From: JAPLNB01 sp964451955 | GTDB lineage: Bacteria > Planctomycetota > Phycisphaerae > Tepidisphaerales > Tepidisphaeraceae | Direction: 5' to 3' | Length of the DNA stretch: 64,000 nt | Assembly (NCBI GenBank): GCA_964451955.1 | Contig: CAYVKG010000006.1 | Location: forward strand, 1 to 64,000 | Shown: in pieces, positions 52,451 through 61,472 of the stretch | How positions within the stretch are numbered: the first letter of the stretch is position 1 | Layout of the letters: every line of letters begins with the position of its first letter | Notes under the pieces: generated by a model | Databases searched by the model: none | The model's input: the letters and a program-made list of their open reading frames with translations, nothing else | Told to the model about the DNA's origin: nothing | Position numbers and translations under genes: made by a program

Positions 52451-53434
52451 TCAGTTGCCAAACAGGGCTGCCCATTTTGGAAGGGCTTCGGCGGGGTAGG
52501 TGAGGTGGGCGACCTGTTTCTTCTGTTCTTTACCGTGGGCGTCAACGGAGAGCAGTTCCAGTTTCACATCGACGGCGCCATCACCGACGCAGCCGTCGCA
52601 GCAGGCGGCGGTGACCTGCAATGGCCCGGTTGGGTCCGTGCCTTTGGCCGCGCCGACGGCGCGCAAATCGCCGGTCTTGGCTGCGGCGACGAGGGCCTCG
52701 ACGTTGCCACCCATGGTCCCCAAGACCTTTGCTTGTTTCCATTTTCCGCATTTGGCGCAATAGGGCTCGGCGGCGGATGATCTGACCAGGGCGTAGGTCA
52801 TGCCTGCGACGATGAGCACCTCGATCACCCAGTAGATGTAGGAGCCGACAAAACCGAGATTCATGCCGCGCGTCTTGGAGCTTCCGGAGGTGGATTTGAG
52901 TTCGACTCCCTGCTGTGCGGCGTAGTTCATGTAGTCGAGCATGTTTCGGACGTTTGCGGCCTGCAGAACGAGCATGGCCTGGTTGGCCTCCTGCGAGGAG
53001 AGGCCCTCTTTGAGAGATGCTCGCTGGAGTTCGAGCGGGAGCTTGGCGATTTCTTTGACATGGGGCGGGAGTGTTGCGATGTTGGATTTGAACTCCTGGT
53101 AGTCGAAATAATGCATCATGAACATGGCGAGTATCCCGCCCGCGAATCCGGCGAGGCCGCCCATCCACGGGTTTCGGACGCGTCCCTGGCGGACCATGCG
53201 CATGCCGATCGTTCCGAGGACAAAGCCGATCAGAAGCGGAAACAGGATGATGAGGTAGAAGTAATTGGATGCCCAATGGGCCAGGAATCCCAGGACTGCT
53301 CCGGCAATCGCGAGTGCTGAGAGGAGCATCATGACGCCGGGGATCTCAAATCCGCCGTCGGGCTGATACGGCTTGATGTTGTACTTGGAGAATTGTGTCT
53401 CAGCCGGGCCCGACCCGAGCGCATCGGTTGTCAT
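52451..53434 (-). CDS. membrane protein with zinc-ribbon-like C-terminal region
   Basis: 327 aa from ATG 53434 (MTTDALGSG); the frame extends upstream without a better start. Four membrane segments by eye: IPGVMMLLSALAIAGAVLGF (about 32-51), NYFYLIILFPLLIGFVLGTI, WMGGLAGFAGGILAMFMMHY, and FVGSYIYWVIEVLIVAGMTY (about 195-215). Between the third and fourth is a helical soluble stretch; after the fourth come cysteine pairs (YCAKCGKW, AACCDGCVGDG) that may bind zinc. No family recognised. Convergent with the ThuA gene across about 290 bases. Confidence 0.75.
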   Translation of the reverse strand: MTTDALGSGPAETQFSKYNIKPYQPDGGFEIPGVMMLLSALAIAGAVLGFLAHWASNYFYLIILFPLLIGFVLGTIGMRMVRQGRVRNPWMGGLAGFAGGILAMFMMHYFDYQEFKSNIATLPPHVKEIAKLPLELQRASLKEGLSSQEANQAMLVLQAANVRNMLDYMNYAAQQGVELKSTSGSSKTRGMNLGFVGSYIYWVIEVLIVAGMTYALVRSSAAEPYCAKCGKWKQAKVLGTMGGNVEALVAAAKTGDLRAVGAAKGTDPTGPLQVTAACCDGCVGDGAVDVKLELLSVDAHGKEQKKQVAHLTYPAEALPKWAALFGN

Positions 53435-53688
53435 GTTATCACCCGCGAAAATGGACTCCCCCGAGTTTGCACCGCCGACGCGGGAATTGTACCTGATGTT
53501 GCCGGCCGGACACAACCACGCGTCTTAGGAACTCGGAGAGGGGTTGAGCGGGAGTCCAGGATGGATGGCCGCGCGAGATGGAGTTCCGGTGATGGATTGG
53601 GGTGGCGTTGGCGTTGTCTGGGGGCGGTTTGCGGTGGGCTTGGGGGGACTCTATGCATCTGAAAACGGATGGTCTAGAATCCTGCGTC

Positions 53689-54363
53689 ATGACTTCTCGG
53701 AAGGCGCTTGTTGTATATGGCGGATGGACTGGGCACCACCCGGAGCAGGTTGCCGGGCTGATGCGGCGGGTTCTCACGGAGGATGGTTTCGAGGTTGAGC
53801 TTGCGGAGACGCTAGGCGCGTTTGACGACGTGGAGAGACTGAAGTCGATGAGCCTCATCATTCCGCATTGGACGATGGGGCGGATTGCGCCGGAACAGGC
53901 GAAGAACGTGTGTGAGGCGGTTGCGGACGGGGTTGGGCTGGCGGGGTGTCATGGCGGCCTTTGTGATGCGTTTCGGGACAGCACGGACTGGCATTTTTTG
54001 ACCGGGGCGCAGTGGGTGGCGCACCCTGGTGATCAAATACGGTACGCGGTGCACATCGAGACGACGACCCATCCGATTACGCGCGGGATTGCAGATTTTG
54101 AAGTGGCGACGGAGCAGTACTACATGCACATCGATCCAGCGGTTGAGGTGTTGGCGACGACGCACTTTCCTGTCGCGGACGGTCCGCATGCGGCGAACGG
54201 CGGCATCGACATGCCCGTTGTTTTCACGAAGCTCTACGGCCGGGGGCGAGTATTCTACACCTCGCTGGGGCATGACGGGGCGGTGTTGGAGGCGGAGCCG
54301 GTCCTGACGATTCTGCGGCGTGGATTTCTTTGGGCCGCGAGAGGTTCGTCGTTGGGCGGGTAA
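53689..54363 (+). CDS. cytosolic ThuA-like domain protein
   Basis: 224 aa from ATG 53689 (MTSRKALVVYGGW); the upstream open frame contains no export signal or ribosome site. ThuA-like pattern: VYGGWTGHHPEQVAGLMRRV, LAGCHGGLCDAFRDSTDWHF, HPITRGIADFEVATEQYYMH and a C-terminal GRGRVFYTSLGHDGAVLE. Unlike the copy at 51254 it has no signal peptide. TAGAAT lies 8 bases before the ATG and there is no SD sequence, so the messenger may be leaderless. Next gene, cmk, starts 73 bases downstream. Confidence 0.85.
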   Translation: MTSRKALVVYGGWTGHHPEQVAGLMRRVLTEDGFEVELAETLGAFDDVERLKSMSLIIPHWTMGRIAPEQAKNVCEAVADGVGLAGCHGGLCDAFRDSTDWHFLTGAQWVAHPGDQIRYAVHIETTTHPITRGIADFEVATEQYYMHIDPAVEVLATTHFPVADGPHAANGGIDMPVVFTKLYGRGRVFYTSLGHDGAVLEAEPVLTILRRGFLWAARGSSLGG

Positions 54364-54436
54364 TGGAGGGGACTGTGGGGAGGCGGATGGCGCGGGGAGC
54401 GTTGACCATGGGCTGCGCATCGACAGAATACGTGCC

Positions 54437-55108
54437 ATGATCATCACGATCGACGGGCCGGCGGGCACCGGGAAGTCATCGGTGTCCAAGGCGGTTTCGG
54501 AGCGACTCGGGTTCGACTTTCTGGACACCGGCGCGATGTACCGGGCGATTGCGCTTGAGGCGTTGCGGCGAAAGGCGGACTTGTCGGATGCTCGTGAGCT
54601 TGCGTTCATCTGCGAGCATTGTCGGATTGAGTTTGAATGGAGTCAGAGGCCTCCCGCGGTGCTGTTGAACGACGAACCGGTTTCGCATCATCTTCGCAGC
54701 GCCGAAGTGACATCGGCGGCGTCGCAAATTGCGGTGGTGCCCGCGGTTCGCCATCGACTGGTTGAGGAACAACGGCGTATCGGGCAGTTGCGTCCGAATC
54801 TCGTGACGGAAGGGCGGGATCAGGGATCGGTGGTGTTTCCGGAGGCGGAGTTGAAGTTTTATCTGGATGCCAGCCCGAAGGAACGAGCCCGGCGTCGGGT
54901 TGCCCAGCTTCGATCGCGGGGTGAGATTGTGGATGCGCAGGAGATTCTGGAGCAGATGATGGCGCGCGATCGCCGCGACTCGACGCGTTCGACGGGACCG
55001 TTATCGGTTCCCGAAGGCGCCGAGACGATAGACACGACGGATCTGACGGAGCAGGAGGTGATCGACATGATTGTGAAGAAGGCCAAGCGGCTGCGGGGGC
55101 AAGCATGA
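54437..55108 (+). CDS. cmk: cytidylate kinase Cmk
   Basis: Phosphorylates CMP/dCMP with ATP in pyrimidine salvage and turnover of phospholipid-derived CMP. 223 aa starting at the ATG directly before the P-loop: MIITIDGPAGTGKSSVSKAV. Other family motifs: LDTGAMYRAIA, EGRDQGSVVFPEA (in place of the commoner GRDIGTVV) and the lid DRRDSTRSTGPL. Length normal. The reading frame is open upstream but those residues are not homologous. Stop overlaps the start of plsC (ATGA), as often found: cmk-plsC order is common across bacteria. Confidence 0.95.
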   Translation: MIITIDGPAGTGKSSVSKAVSERLGFDFLDTGAMYRAIALEALRRKADLSDARELAFICEHCRIEFEWSQRPPAVLLNDEPVSHHLRSAEVTSAASQIAVVPAVRHRLVEEQRRIGQLRPNLVTEGRDQGSVVFPEAELKFYLDASPKERARRRVAQLRSRGEIVDAQEILEQMMARDRRDSTRSTGPLSVPEGAETIDTTDLTEQEVIDMIVKKAKRLRGQA

Positions 55109-55806
55109 CGGATCGCCCGATCGTCAATGCGATCGTCACGGAAATCCCGGACACGGCGGACCCAACCGCCCGGCGTGTGGGCAATCCGATTGTGTGGGGG
55201 GTCATGAAAGGCCTCTGCCGGATCATTCTGTCGCGGATGTTTGAGATGAAGGTGTATGGTCGGCAGAACGTGCCGCGCACGGGTGGAGCGATGCTGATCT
55301 CCAACCATGCGAGTTATCTCGATCCGGTTGTGCTGGGGGTTCAGATCATTCGCCCGATCAGTTTCATCGCGAAGTCGGAGCTGTTCCAGAATCGGTTCTT
55401 CGGCTGGCTCATTCGGTCGTTGAACACTTTCCCGGTTAGGCGGGGTGAATCGGATGTTGGGGCGATTCGGGAGGCGCTGCGGCGTCTGCAGGAGGGACGC
55501 GTGCTGACGATGTTTCCTGAGGGCACGCGCACTCCCGACGGGAAACTGCAGCGGATTCAGCCGGGGATAGCGATGCTGATCCGGCGCGCGAAGGTACCGG
55601 TGATTCCCGCGGTGGTGGATGGGACCTTTGAGGCCTGGCCGAAGGGCCGGACGTTGCCGTCGCATTTTCCCGTGAGTGTTCTGTATGGGCCGGCTTTGAA
55701 GATTGAGAATCTGAAGGGATATGAGATTGTCGAGTTGATCGAGAGCACGTTTCGGCGGATGCAGGCCGAGTTGCGGGCGAAGCGAAGAGTCGGCACACGC
55801 ATCTAG
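55105..55806 (+). CDS. plsC: 1-acyl-sn-glycerol-3-phosphate acyltransferase PlsC
   Basis: Adds the second acyl chain to lysophosphatidate, a membrane-associated step of phospholipid synthesis. 233 aa with acyltransferase block I NHASYLDP (His 68, Asp 73), block III FPEGTRTPDG (137-146) and a conserved VIPAVVDGTFEAWP. N-terminal extension of about 35 residues before the first hydrophobic helix. Overlaps cmk by 4 bases, so it is translated from the same messenger. Its stop overlaps the priA stop on the opposite strand. Confidence 0.93.
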   Translation: MTDRPIVNAIVTEIPDTADPTARRVGNPIVWGVMKGLCRIILSRMFEMKVYGRQNVPRTGGAMLISNHASYLDPVVLGVQIIRPISFIAKSELFQNRFFGWLIRSLNTFPVRRGESDVGAIREALRRLQEGRVLTMFPEGTRTPDGKLQRIQPGIAMLIRRAKVPVIPAVVDGTFEAWPKGRTLPSHFPVSVLYGPALKIENLKGYEIVELIESTFRRMQAELRAKRRVGTRI

Positions 55807-58172
55807 AGAAGGGCGACGGGGTCAACATCGACGGCGACGCGATCGGTGTCGGCGAAGGCCTTCTGGTCTCGCGCGATTGCCAGTAGGCGTTGGAGGGATG
55901 AGGGGTCTTTTCCGAAGAGCAGCAATTGGGCTCGCTGATAACCGGCGATGCGGCTGACGGCGCAGGGCATGGGTCCTTTGAGGGAGACGTGGGCGTGTGC
56001 AAGGCTGTGGTGTTGCATGGCACGGAGGAGGCTTGCGGCGATTTTGTCGGCTTGTTGGAGCAGGTTGTCGCGGTCCTCATCGCGGAGGACGATGCGGACC
56101 ATTCGCACGGCTGGGGGGAGGCCGACATCGCGTCTGGCCTGGAGTTCGCGATTGGCGAAAGCGACGTAGTCCTGTCGGAGGGCGGCCTGGATGGTCGGAT
56201 CATCGGGGATGAAAGTCTGGACGATGACGCGACCTGGCGCGTCGCCGCGTCCGGCTCTTCCGGCGACCTGGGTGATGAGGGCGAAGGTTCGCTCAGCAGC
56301 GCGGAAGTCGGGCAGTGCGAGTGCGGTATCGCCGCTGATGACGCCCACGAGGGTGACATTGGGATAGTCGAGGCCTTTGGCGATCATCTGGGTACCGAGG
56401 AGGACGTGGATTTCGCGCCGCTCGAAACGACCGAACACTTCGCGGTAGTCGTCTGCGCATCGCATGGTGTCGGCATCGACGCGGGCGTATTTGACATCGG
56501 GGAATCGCCTGGCGAGTTCTTCCTCGATGCGTTGTGTTCCCATGCCGAAGAGCGAGAGTTTCTTGCCGCAATCCGGGCATTTGTCCGGCAAGGGGTTGAC
56601 GGCGAGGCAGGTGTGGCAATGCAACTGTCCTGTGTGCCTGGCGTGCTCGAAATGGGCGCCGGTTGCGGAGACGCCGGCGGAGCGATGATAGGTCATGGTC
56701 GTGTCGCAGTACTTGCATTGGGCGACGAAGCCGCAGGACGAGCAGCATATATAGTTCGCGTACCCCCGGCGGTTGAGGAGGAAAATGGCCTGTCGTCCGT
56801 CATTGACGGTGGTTCTGAGCAGATGGGACAGTCGCTGGGAGATAAGATGGACGGCTGGGCGGTGCATGTGGATTTCTCGTTTCATATCGACGAGTTCCAC
56901 GGTGGGGAGGGCGAGGTTGCGAACGCGTCGGGGCAGGCTGAGGAGATGGTAGATTCGGTTTTCGGCTGGTGGCACGGTTTTCTGGGCTCGCCACCAGCTT
57001 TCCATGGAGGGTGTGGCGGAGCCGAGGATGACGGGGACGTTTTCGATCTGTGCTCGTTTGATTGCGACGTCGCGGGCGTGATAGCGTGGTGCGGAGTCCT
57101 GTTTGTAGCTGGCCTCGTGCTCCTCATCGACGACGATGATTCCGAGATCGGGCAGGGGCGCGAAGATGGCGGACCTGGCTCCCACGACGACGTTTGCGTC
57201 GCCGCGGGCGATCTGTTGCCAGAAGGCGTGTCGGACCGAGGCGGGGAGTCCGCTGTGCATGACCGCGACGCGGGGCAGGCGGTTGGTGAACCTGCGTGCG
57301 GTTTGTGGGGTGAGGGCGATTTCGGGCACGAGCACAATTGCGCGTTTGCCTTTGGCGACGACATCGCGGATGCACTGGAGATAGATTTCGGTTTTGCCGC
57401 TTCCTGTGACGCCGTGCAGGAGGTTGACCGAGAATCCGCCGGACGCCGCGCGGGTTGTGAGTTCGTTGTAGACGTGCTGTTGATCCTCGTTGAGTTGGAT
57501 CGGCTGTTCGGAGGTGGGTGTCGGGGTGGTTGGGAGTTTGCCGACGGAAGCGAAATCGGGCTCATCGGTGAGGGAGATGAATCCGGCCTTGGCGAGTTTG
57601 CGGACGGTGGGCGGGGTGGCACGGGCTTGCTGGGCGAGTCGGAGCAACTCCACGGGCTGTCCGGGTTGGACGAGGAGAAGTCGGGAGAGTATTGCGCGGC
57701 GTTTTGGCGCCCGAGTGACTTCGAGGAGGGCCTGCACCTGCTCGCGGGACTTGACGAGGCGGACCATGGTTGTGTATCCGAGGCCGATGCGTTTTTTGAC
57801 GGCTGAGGGTATGACGCTCTCAAGGACGGTTCCGAGGGGGCAGCAGTAATATCGGCTGATCCACCGTGCCAGTTGGAGGAGGTGGTCGGTGAGCAAGACG
57901 CGAGCATCGTCGATTGCCAGGACTTTTTTGACCTGTTTGCAGTCGGTGGCGGTTTTGATTTGAACGACGTATCCGTGGACAGTTCGATTGGCGCGGCCGA
58001 GGGGGACTCGTACGCGCTGTCCGACGCGCAGGGACATTGCCATGGAGGGGGGGATACCATAGTCGAGGGTGCGATCGAGGCTGCGTTCGATTGCGACGGA
58101 CGCGTAGAGGTCGGTGGGGGTCTGTGGGGCGGCATCGCTCTGAAGATCCGGAAACAGCGAGTCTTGGGTCAT
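55803..58172 (-). CDS. priA: primosomal protein N' (replication restart helicase PriA)
   Basis: 3'-to-5' helicase that reloads the replisome at stalled forks. 789 aa, usual length about 730-800. N-terminal DNA-binding domain (SLDRTLDYGIPPSMAMSLRV, GQRVRVPLG), Walker A GVTGSGKT (254-261), Walker B DEEH (349-352), and the zinc-binding insertion with cysteine pairs: CCSCGFVAQCKYC and LHCHTCLAVNPLPDKCPDC. Motif V/VI region includes GTQMIAKGLDYPNVTLVGVI and VAGRAGRGDAPGRVIVQTF. Convergent with plsC, overlapping by the CTAG palindrome at their stop codons. Clear assignment. Confidence 0.97.
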   Translation of the reverse strand: MTQDSLFPDLQSDAAPQTPTDLYASVAIERSLDRTLDYGIPPSMAMSLRVGQRVRVPLGRANRTVHGYVVQIKTATDCKQVKKVLAIDDARVLLTDHLLQLARWISRYYCCPLGTVLESVIPSAVKKRIGLGYTTMVRLVKSREQVQALLEVTRAPKRRAILSRLLLVQPGQPVELLRLAQQARATPPTVRKLAKAGFISLTDEPDFASVGKLPTTPTPTSEQPIQLNEDQQHVYNELTTRAASGGFSVNLLHGVTGSGKTEIYLQCIRDVVAKGKRAIVLVPEIALTPQTARRFTNRLPRVAVMHSGLPASVRHAFWQQIARGDANVVVGARSAIFAPLPDLGIIVVDEEHEASYKQDSAPRYHARDVAIKRAQIENVPVILGSATPSMESWWRAQKTVPPAENRIYHLLSLPRRVRNLALPTVELVDMKREIHMHRPAVHLISQRLSHLLRTTVNDGRQAIFLLNRRGYANYICCSSCGFVAQCKYCDTTMTYHRSAGVSATGAHFEHARHTGQLHCHTCLAVNPLPDKCPDCGKKLSLFGMGTQRIEEELARRFPDVKYARVDADTMRCADDYREVFGRFERREIHVLLGTQMIAKGLDYPNVTLVGVISGDTALALPDFRAAERTFALITQVAGRAGRGDAPGRVIVQTFIPDDPTIQAALRQDYVAFANRELQARRDVGLPPAVRMVRIVLRDEDRDNLLQQADKIAASLLRAMQHHSLAHAHVSLKGPMPCAVSRIAGYQRAQLLLFGKDPSSLQRLLAIARDQKAFADTDRVAVDVDPVALL

Positions 58173-58316
58173 CGAGCTCTTTTCCCGAACGGTGGAAGGT
58201 TTCGGTGGTTTCTGCTATGGTTCGTCGCCGGTAAGGCCGGCGGCGTCGGGTGATGATACCCGGGCGTCTGAAGTCAGGGAACTGGTCACGGCGGGTGTGA
58301 ACAGGGACAGGTATCG

Positions 58317-59201
58317 ATGAAGTTTCTCAACGCGTATCAGCAAGCTCGTATTCTGCTCCTCAGCGCCTCGATCGCGTGTTTTTGCATTTTCTGGTGGACC
58401 GGGGTGTTGTTGAGGGTGCCGGTGCATCCTGGTCACGAGGTGAGCTTGCTGCAACAGCCGTGGCCTGTGGCGGCGGTGCTCATTGTCGTTGTGGTCTTTC
58501 TGGTTTGCACAGCATTGGGGACGGGGATCGTGGGGCTGGTGCGGTATGATGCCGGTCTTGTGGCGGCGAGTGTCGGGCTGAGCGCGTTATCTCTGCGAGG
58601 GGGTTCTGTGCAGCAGAGCATTTTCTGGAGCCTGTCGCAGGAGAAAGGGGGCAGTCTTTTTCCGTCGCTCGCGGCGGAAACGGCGGTTTTAGCGGTTGTC
58701 GTCGGTGGTTGTGCGTGGATTCTGTCGCGGCTGTACAGGGGGGGCGTCATCCGCGATAGGGAGAGCGACATGGCGCTGGATTTCGAGCCGACGGTCGGGG
58801 GTGAAGCGGCCACGCTGTTGGTTCAGACGATTCTGACTGGTGCGGGCATCCTGATTTTGGGCGCGAGTTGCTCGAAGCAGCAGGCGATTGCGGCAGTTGC
58901 GATAGGGTCGTTTGCCGGCGCGGCGTTGACGGAATCGATGCTTCCGATCGCGAGTCGAACGTGGTGTTGGCTTCCGCCGATGTTGGTGGGGATGGTCGGG
59001 TACGTGGCGATGTGGTCTGATCCGAGGGGGTTGGCGATCGGGGGGATGAAGAGCAACCTTGCCGGACTGGCTTATGCGCTGCCACTGGATTATGCGAGTG
59101 GGGGTCCTGCCGGGGCGTTGATCGGGTATTGGATGGGCCGTCGGTGGGCCAGACAGCGTGCCGAGGTTTTGCGCGGGGCGAGTGAGGCGTCTGGGGCGTG
59201 A
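58317..59201 (+). CDS. polytopic membrane protein of unknown function
   Basis: 294 aa with about six or seven hydrophobic segments, including ARILLLSASIACFCIFWWTG, PVAAVLIVVVVFLVCTALGT, a pair around LAVVVGGCAWIL, and GAGILILGASC. A charged loop (SRLYRGGVIRDRESDMALDF) lies in the middle. No catalytic motif and no family recognised. AGG a few bases before the ATG is a weak ribosome site. Divergent from priA across about 145 bases; its own transcript probably starts there. Confidence 0.7.
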   Translation: MKFLNAYQQARILLLSASIACFCIFWWTGVLLRVPVHPGHEVSLLQQPWPVAAVLIVVVVFLVCTALGTGIVGLVRYDAGLVAASVGLSALSLRGGSVQQSIFWSLSQEKGGSLFPSLAAETAVLAVVVGGCAWILSRLYRGGVIRDRESDMALDFEPTVGGEAATLLVQTILTGAGILILGASCSKQQAIAAVAIGSFAGAALTESMLPIASRTWCWLPPMLVGMVGYVAMWSDPRGLAIGGMKSNLAGLAYALPLDYASGGPAGALIGYWMGRRWARQRAEVLRGASEASGA

Positions 59202-59329
59202 GGTTTTCGCGAATTCCGCTGGTTGGCATCGCTGCGCGGCGATGAAATGGATACAATAGCGGGTAGTGGGTCTTGATGGACCCCGGATGGCCACAGGTTG
59301 GCATGAATCCTCCTTGGCCCTTTTTGCGT

Positions 59330-59365
59330 CCTCTGATTAGAGCAATAGTAGCAGAGGCGCTATTG
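59330..59365 (+). promoter_or_regulatory. interleaved inverted repeats just upstream of a start codon
   Basis: CCTCTG (59330-59335) pairs with CAGAGG (59352-59357), and CAATAG (59343-59348) pairs with CTATTG (59360-59365). The two stems interlock, so the RNA can form either hairpin, or a strained pseudoknot since the joining loop is only two bases. The second stem ends 11 bases before the ATG at 59377, where it could hide the ribosome site. Could also be two overlapping protein-binding sites. Confidence 0.4.
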
Positions 59366-59376
59366 GACAGTGCACC

Positions 59377-59979
59377 ATGACCAAGTCTCTCACGGCAACC
59401 GCCGGGGCGTCCGCGATGCCCGCGGGGTCGGATGATTTTGATGGTTTTCTTTCGAAGCTAGGCGCTCGAGACCGGTTGAACGTGGACCGACACATTGCGG
59501 CGTGCGAAGCGGAACCGACGGCGGATCATCATCGGCTTTGGCGGCGGCTGGCGAGTTCTTTGTACGGTTTGGCGCCGCATTCGATACAGACGGTTGGGCA
59601 ACAGGCGGTGCAGTTCTACATTCCCGACGGCAAGTACCGGATGCAGGTTTTCGCGATGGAGGACCAGCGAGACGGGAAGGTGTTGATCTACACGATCGAC
59701 GTTCTGCGGCAGGCGATAAAAGACGGGGTGTTGATGCCGGCTCGGAAAGGGGCTTTGCCGGGGTCGGGGTTGCCGATCAAGGCGCATCCGGAGCAGACGT
59801 TGCTGGTGGAGGCGTTGGACGCGGCGAACACGCCGAATCCATCGGCATGGTACAAGCACATGCTGGGTTGGAACCGGAAGGCGCTGCGCATCACATTGCG
59901 GAACAATGCCAGCGCGGCGCAGATTCACGCAGCGGAGCAGATCTGCGCGATTGCGGCGAGGCAGTGGAAGAGCAGTTGA
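59377..59979 (+). CDS. conserved-looking hypothetical protein
   Basis: 200 aa, soluble, no signal peptide. A low-complexity start (about 20 residues, Ala/Gly/Ser) is followed by a compact alpha/beta region with SLYGLAPHSIQTVGQQAVQF, YIPDGKYRMQVFAMED and a C-terminal WNRKALRITLRNNASAAQ. No known motif recognised. The leader has paired inverted repeats (59330-59365) and TACAAT at about 59252-59257 that may be a -10 box. It ends 5 bases before the stop of the convergent histidine kinase gene. Confidence 0.75.
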   Translation: MTKSLTATAGASAMPAGSDDFDGFLSKLGARDRLNVDRHIAACEAEPTADHHRLWRRLASSLYGLAPHSIQTVGQQAVQFYIPDGKYRMQVFAMEDQRDGKVLIYTIDVLRQAIKDGVLMPARKGALPGSGLPIKAHPEQTLLVEALDAANTPNPSAWYKHMLGWNRKALRITLRNNASAAQIHAAEQICAIAARQWKSS

Positions 59980-59984
59980 GGTTG

Positions 59985-61472
59985 TCAGGCATCGTCTGGG
60001 GATCGGCCGGGAGGGAGCGGGGTCTGAGCCGAGGCGGGCAAGAGGATGGAGATTTGGGTGCCCAGGCCGACGCGGCTGGCGATGCGGACGTCGCCGCCGT
60101 GGAGTGATGCGATGGTTTTGACGATAGCGAGGCCGAGTCCCATGCCGCCGGTTTTTTTTGATCGAGTCTCATCGACGCGGTAGAAGCGGTCGAAGACGTG
60201 GGGGAGATGTTCAGGGGGGATGCCTCGTCCGGAGTCGCGCACGTTGACGGTGAGCAGGCCGTTTTCGGCATGTGCGGAGAGTTTGATGGTTCCGTTGGGA
60301 TTGGAATAGGCGATGGCGTTTTCGATGAGGTTGCCGACGGCGCGCTGGAAGAGGTTGCGGTCGAGATTGGCGGCGAGGGTTGAGTCGGCCTCAAGTTCGA
60401 GGGAGATATTGGCTTCGGCGGCCGGCGCCGCATAGAACTCGCGGAGGACGGCCAGTTCATGTGCGACTTTGAGGTACTCGCGATGGATCTGCATTTCCGG
60501 GTTATCGGCGCGTGCCAGGAAGAGCAGTGAATCGATGAGCGACGAGAGTCGCACGTATTCTTCGAGGCAGGAGCCGAGCACTTCGCGATACTCCTCGGGG
60601 GAGCGGGGCCGTCCGAGAACCACCTCGGTTTCGCCGCGGAGATTGTGGATCGGGGAGCGGAGTTCATGTGCGATATCGGCCGAGTATCGGGACAGCCTGG
60701 AGAAGGCGTCTTCGAGTCCCTGGAGCATTTTGTTGAAGTTGGCAGCGAGTTGTTTCAACTCAGCCGGGAACCCCGAGGGGGAGATGCGTCGATGCAGGGT
60801 TGTTGACCGGATGTTGCGCACCTCAGCCGCCATTCGTTTGATTGGCCTGAGGCCGTGGCGGGCGATCCAGTACCCGACGGTTGCACAGGAGAGGAGGCCG
60901 CCGACGAGGACCATTCCGAGGCGTTTGCGGTACTCCGCAATCATTTGCCGGTTGGCGGTGTCATCAACGGCGAGTTGGATGGTGTAGGCGTCCTCGTTGC
61001 TTTCGTTGGCCGGGACGTCGGCGACCATAACTCGAAAGGCTCGTCCGGAAGCGGAGTCGACGCTGAGGGTGCCCCCGCCGGGGCGTGCGTGGGTGAACAT
61101 GGATTGGGGGGCGGTTTGATCCATGCCGAGGGTTTCGGCCAACAGGGGTCCGTCGGCGATCATGACGCGGATGAGGACGGCCGGTCCGCGTTCTTCGCCG
61201 GGCTGGTTGGCAAGTATTCGGCGTAATCGGGCGGTGTCGTTGGAGTCTTCGCGGAGGATGCGTTCGATTTCCTGCACTTTTGCGCGCAACAAGGTTTGGG
61301 TCGCCTCGCGGAAGTGCTCGGTCATGGTAAGGTAGAGGGTGCTTGTTCCCGCCACGAGCAGCAGGAACGCCGAACCTGCGTACCAGAAGGTCAGGCGTGT
61401 TGCCAGGCTCCATGGGTTTCGCAGTGGTTGCGGGATTGGTTGCCGCGGTTCATCGCCGCTCTTCGAGGACAT
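59985..61472 (-). CDS. sensor histidine kinase with HAMP domain
   Basis: 495 aa from ATG 61472, which lies inside the 3' end of the response-regulator gene (23-base overlap). Two membrane segments (about 24-47 and 185-204) frame an outer sensor domain of about 135 residues; a HAMP linker follows (WIARHGLRPIKRMAAEV). The dimerisation box is YSADIAHELRSPIHNLRGE with His 269; N box NLIENAIAYS, G1 DSGRGIPPEHLPHVFDRFYR and G2 GMGLGLAIVK are intact. The architecture resembles CusS/heavy-metal sensors. An A8 run in the coding strand (T run at 60152-60159) is in frame. Signal unknown. Confidence 0.93.
   Translation of the reverse strand: MSSKSGDEPRQPIPQPLRNPWSLATRLTFWYAGSAFLLLVAGTSTLYLTMTEHFREATQTLLRAKVQEIERILREDSNDTARLRRILANQPGEERGPAVLIRVMIADGPLLAETLGMDQTAPQSMFTHARPGGGTLSVDSASGRAFRVMVADVPANESNEDAYTIQLAVDDTANRQMIAEYRKRLGMVLVGGLLSCATVGYWIARHGLRPIKRMAAEVRNIRSTTLHRRISPSGFPAELKQLAANFNKMLQGLEDAFSRLSRYSADIAHELRSPIHNLRGETEVVLGRPRSPEEYREVLGSCLEEYVRLSSLIDSLLFLARADNPEMQIHREYLKVAHELAVLREFYAAPAAEANISLELEADSTLAANLDRNLFQRAVGNLIENAIAYSNPNGTIKLSAHAENGLLTVNVRDSGRGIPPEHLPHVFDRFYRVDETRSKKTGGMGLGLAIVKTIASLHGGDVRIASRVGLGTQISILLPASAQTPLPPGRSPDDA

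Noticed and set aside
60152..60159. Run of eight T (A8 in coding sense) in the histidine kinase gene as a programmed slippage site
   Set aside because: The reading frame is continuous through it and all kinase motifs on both sides are in the same frame.
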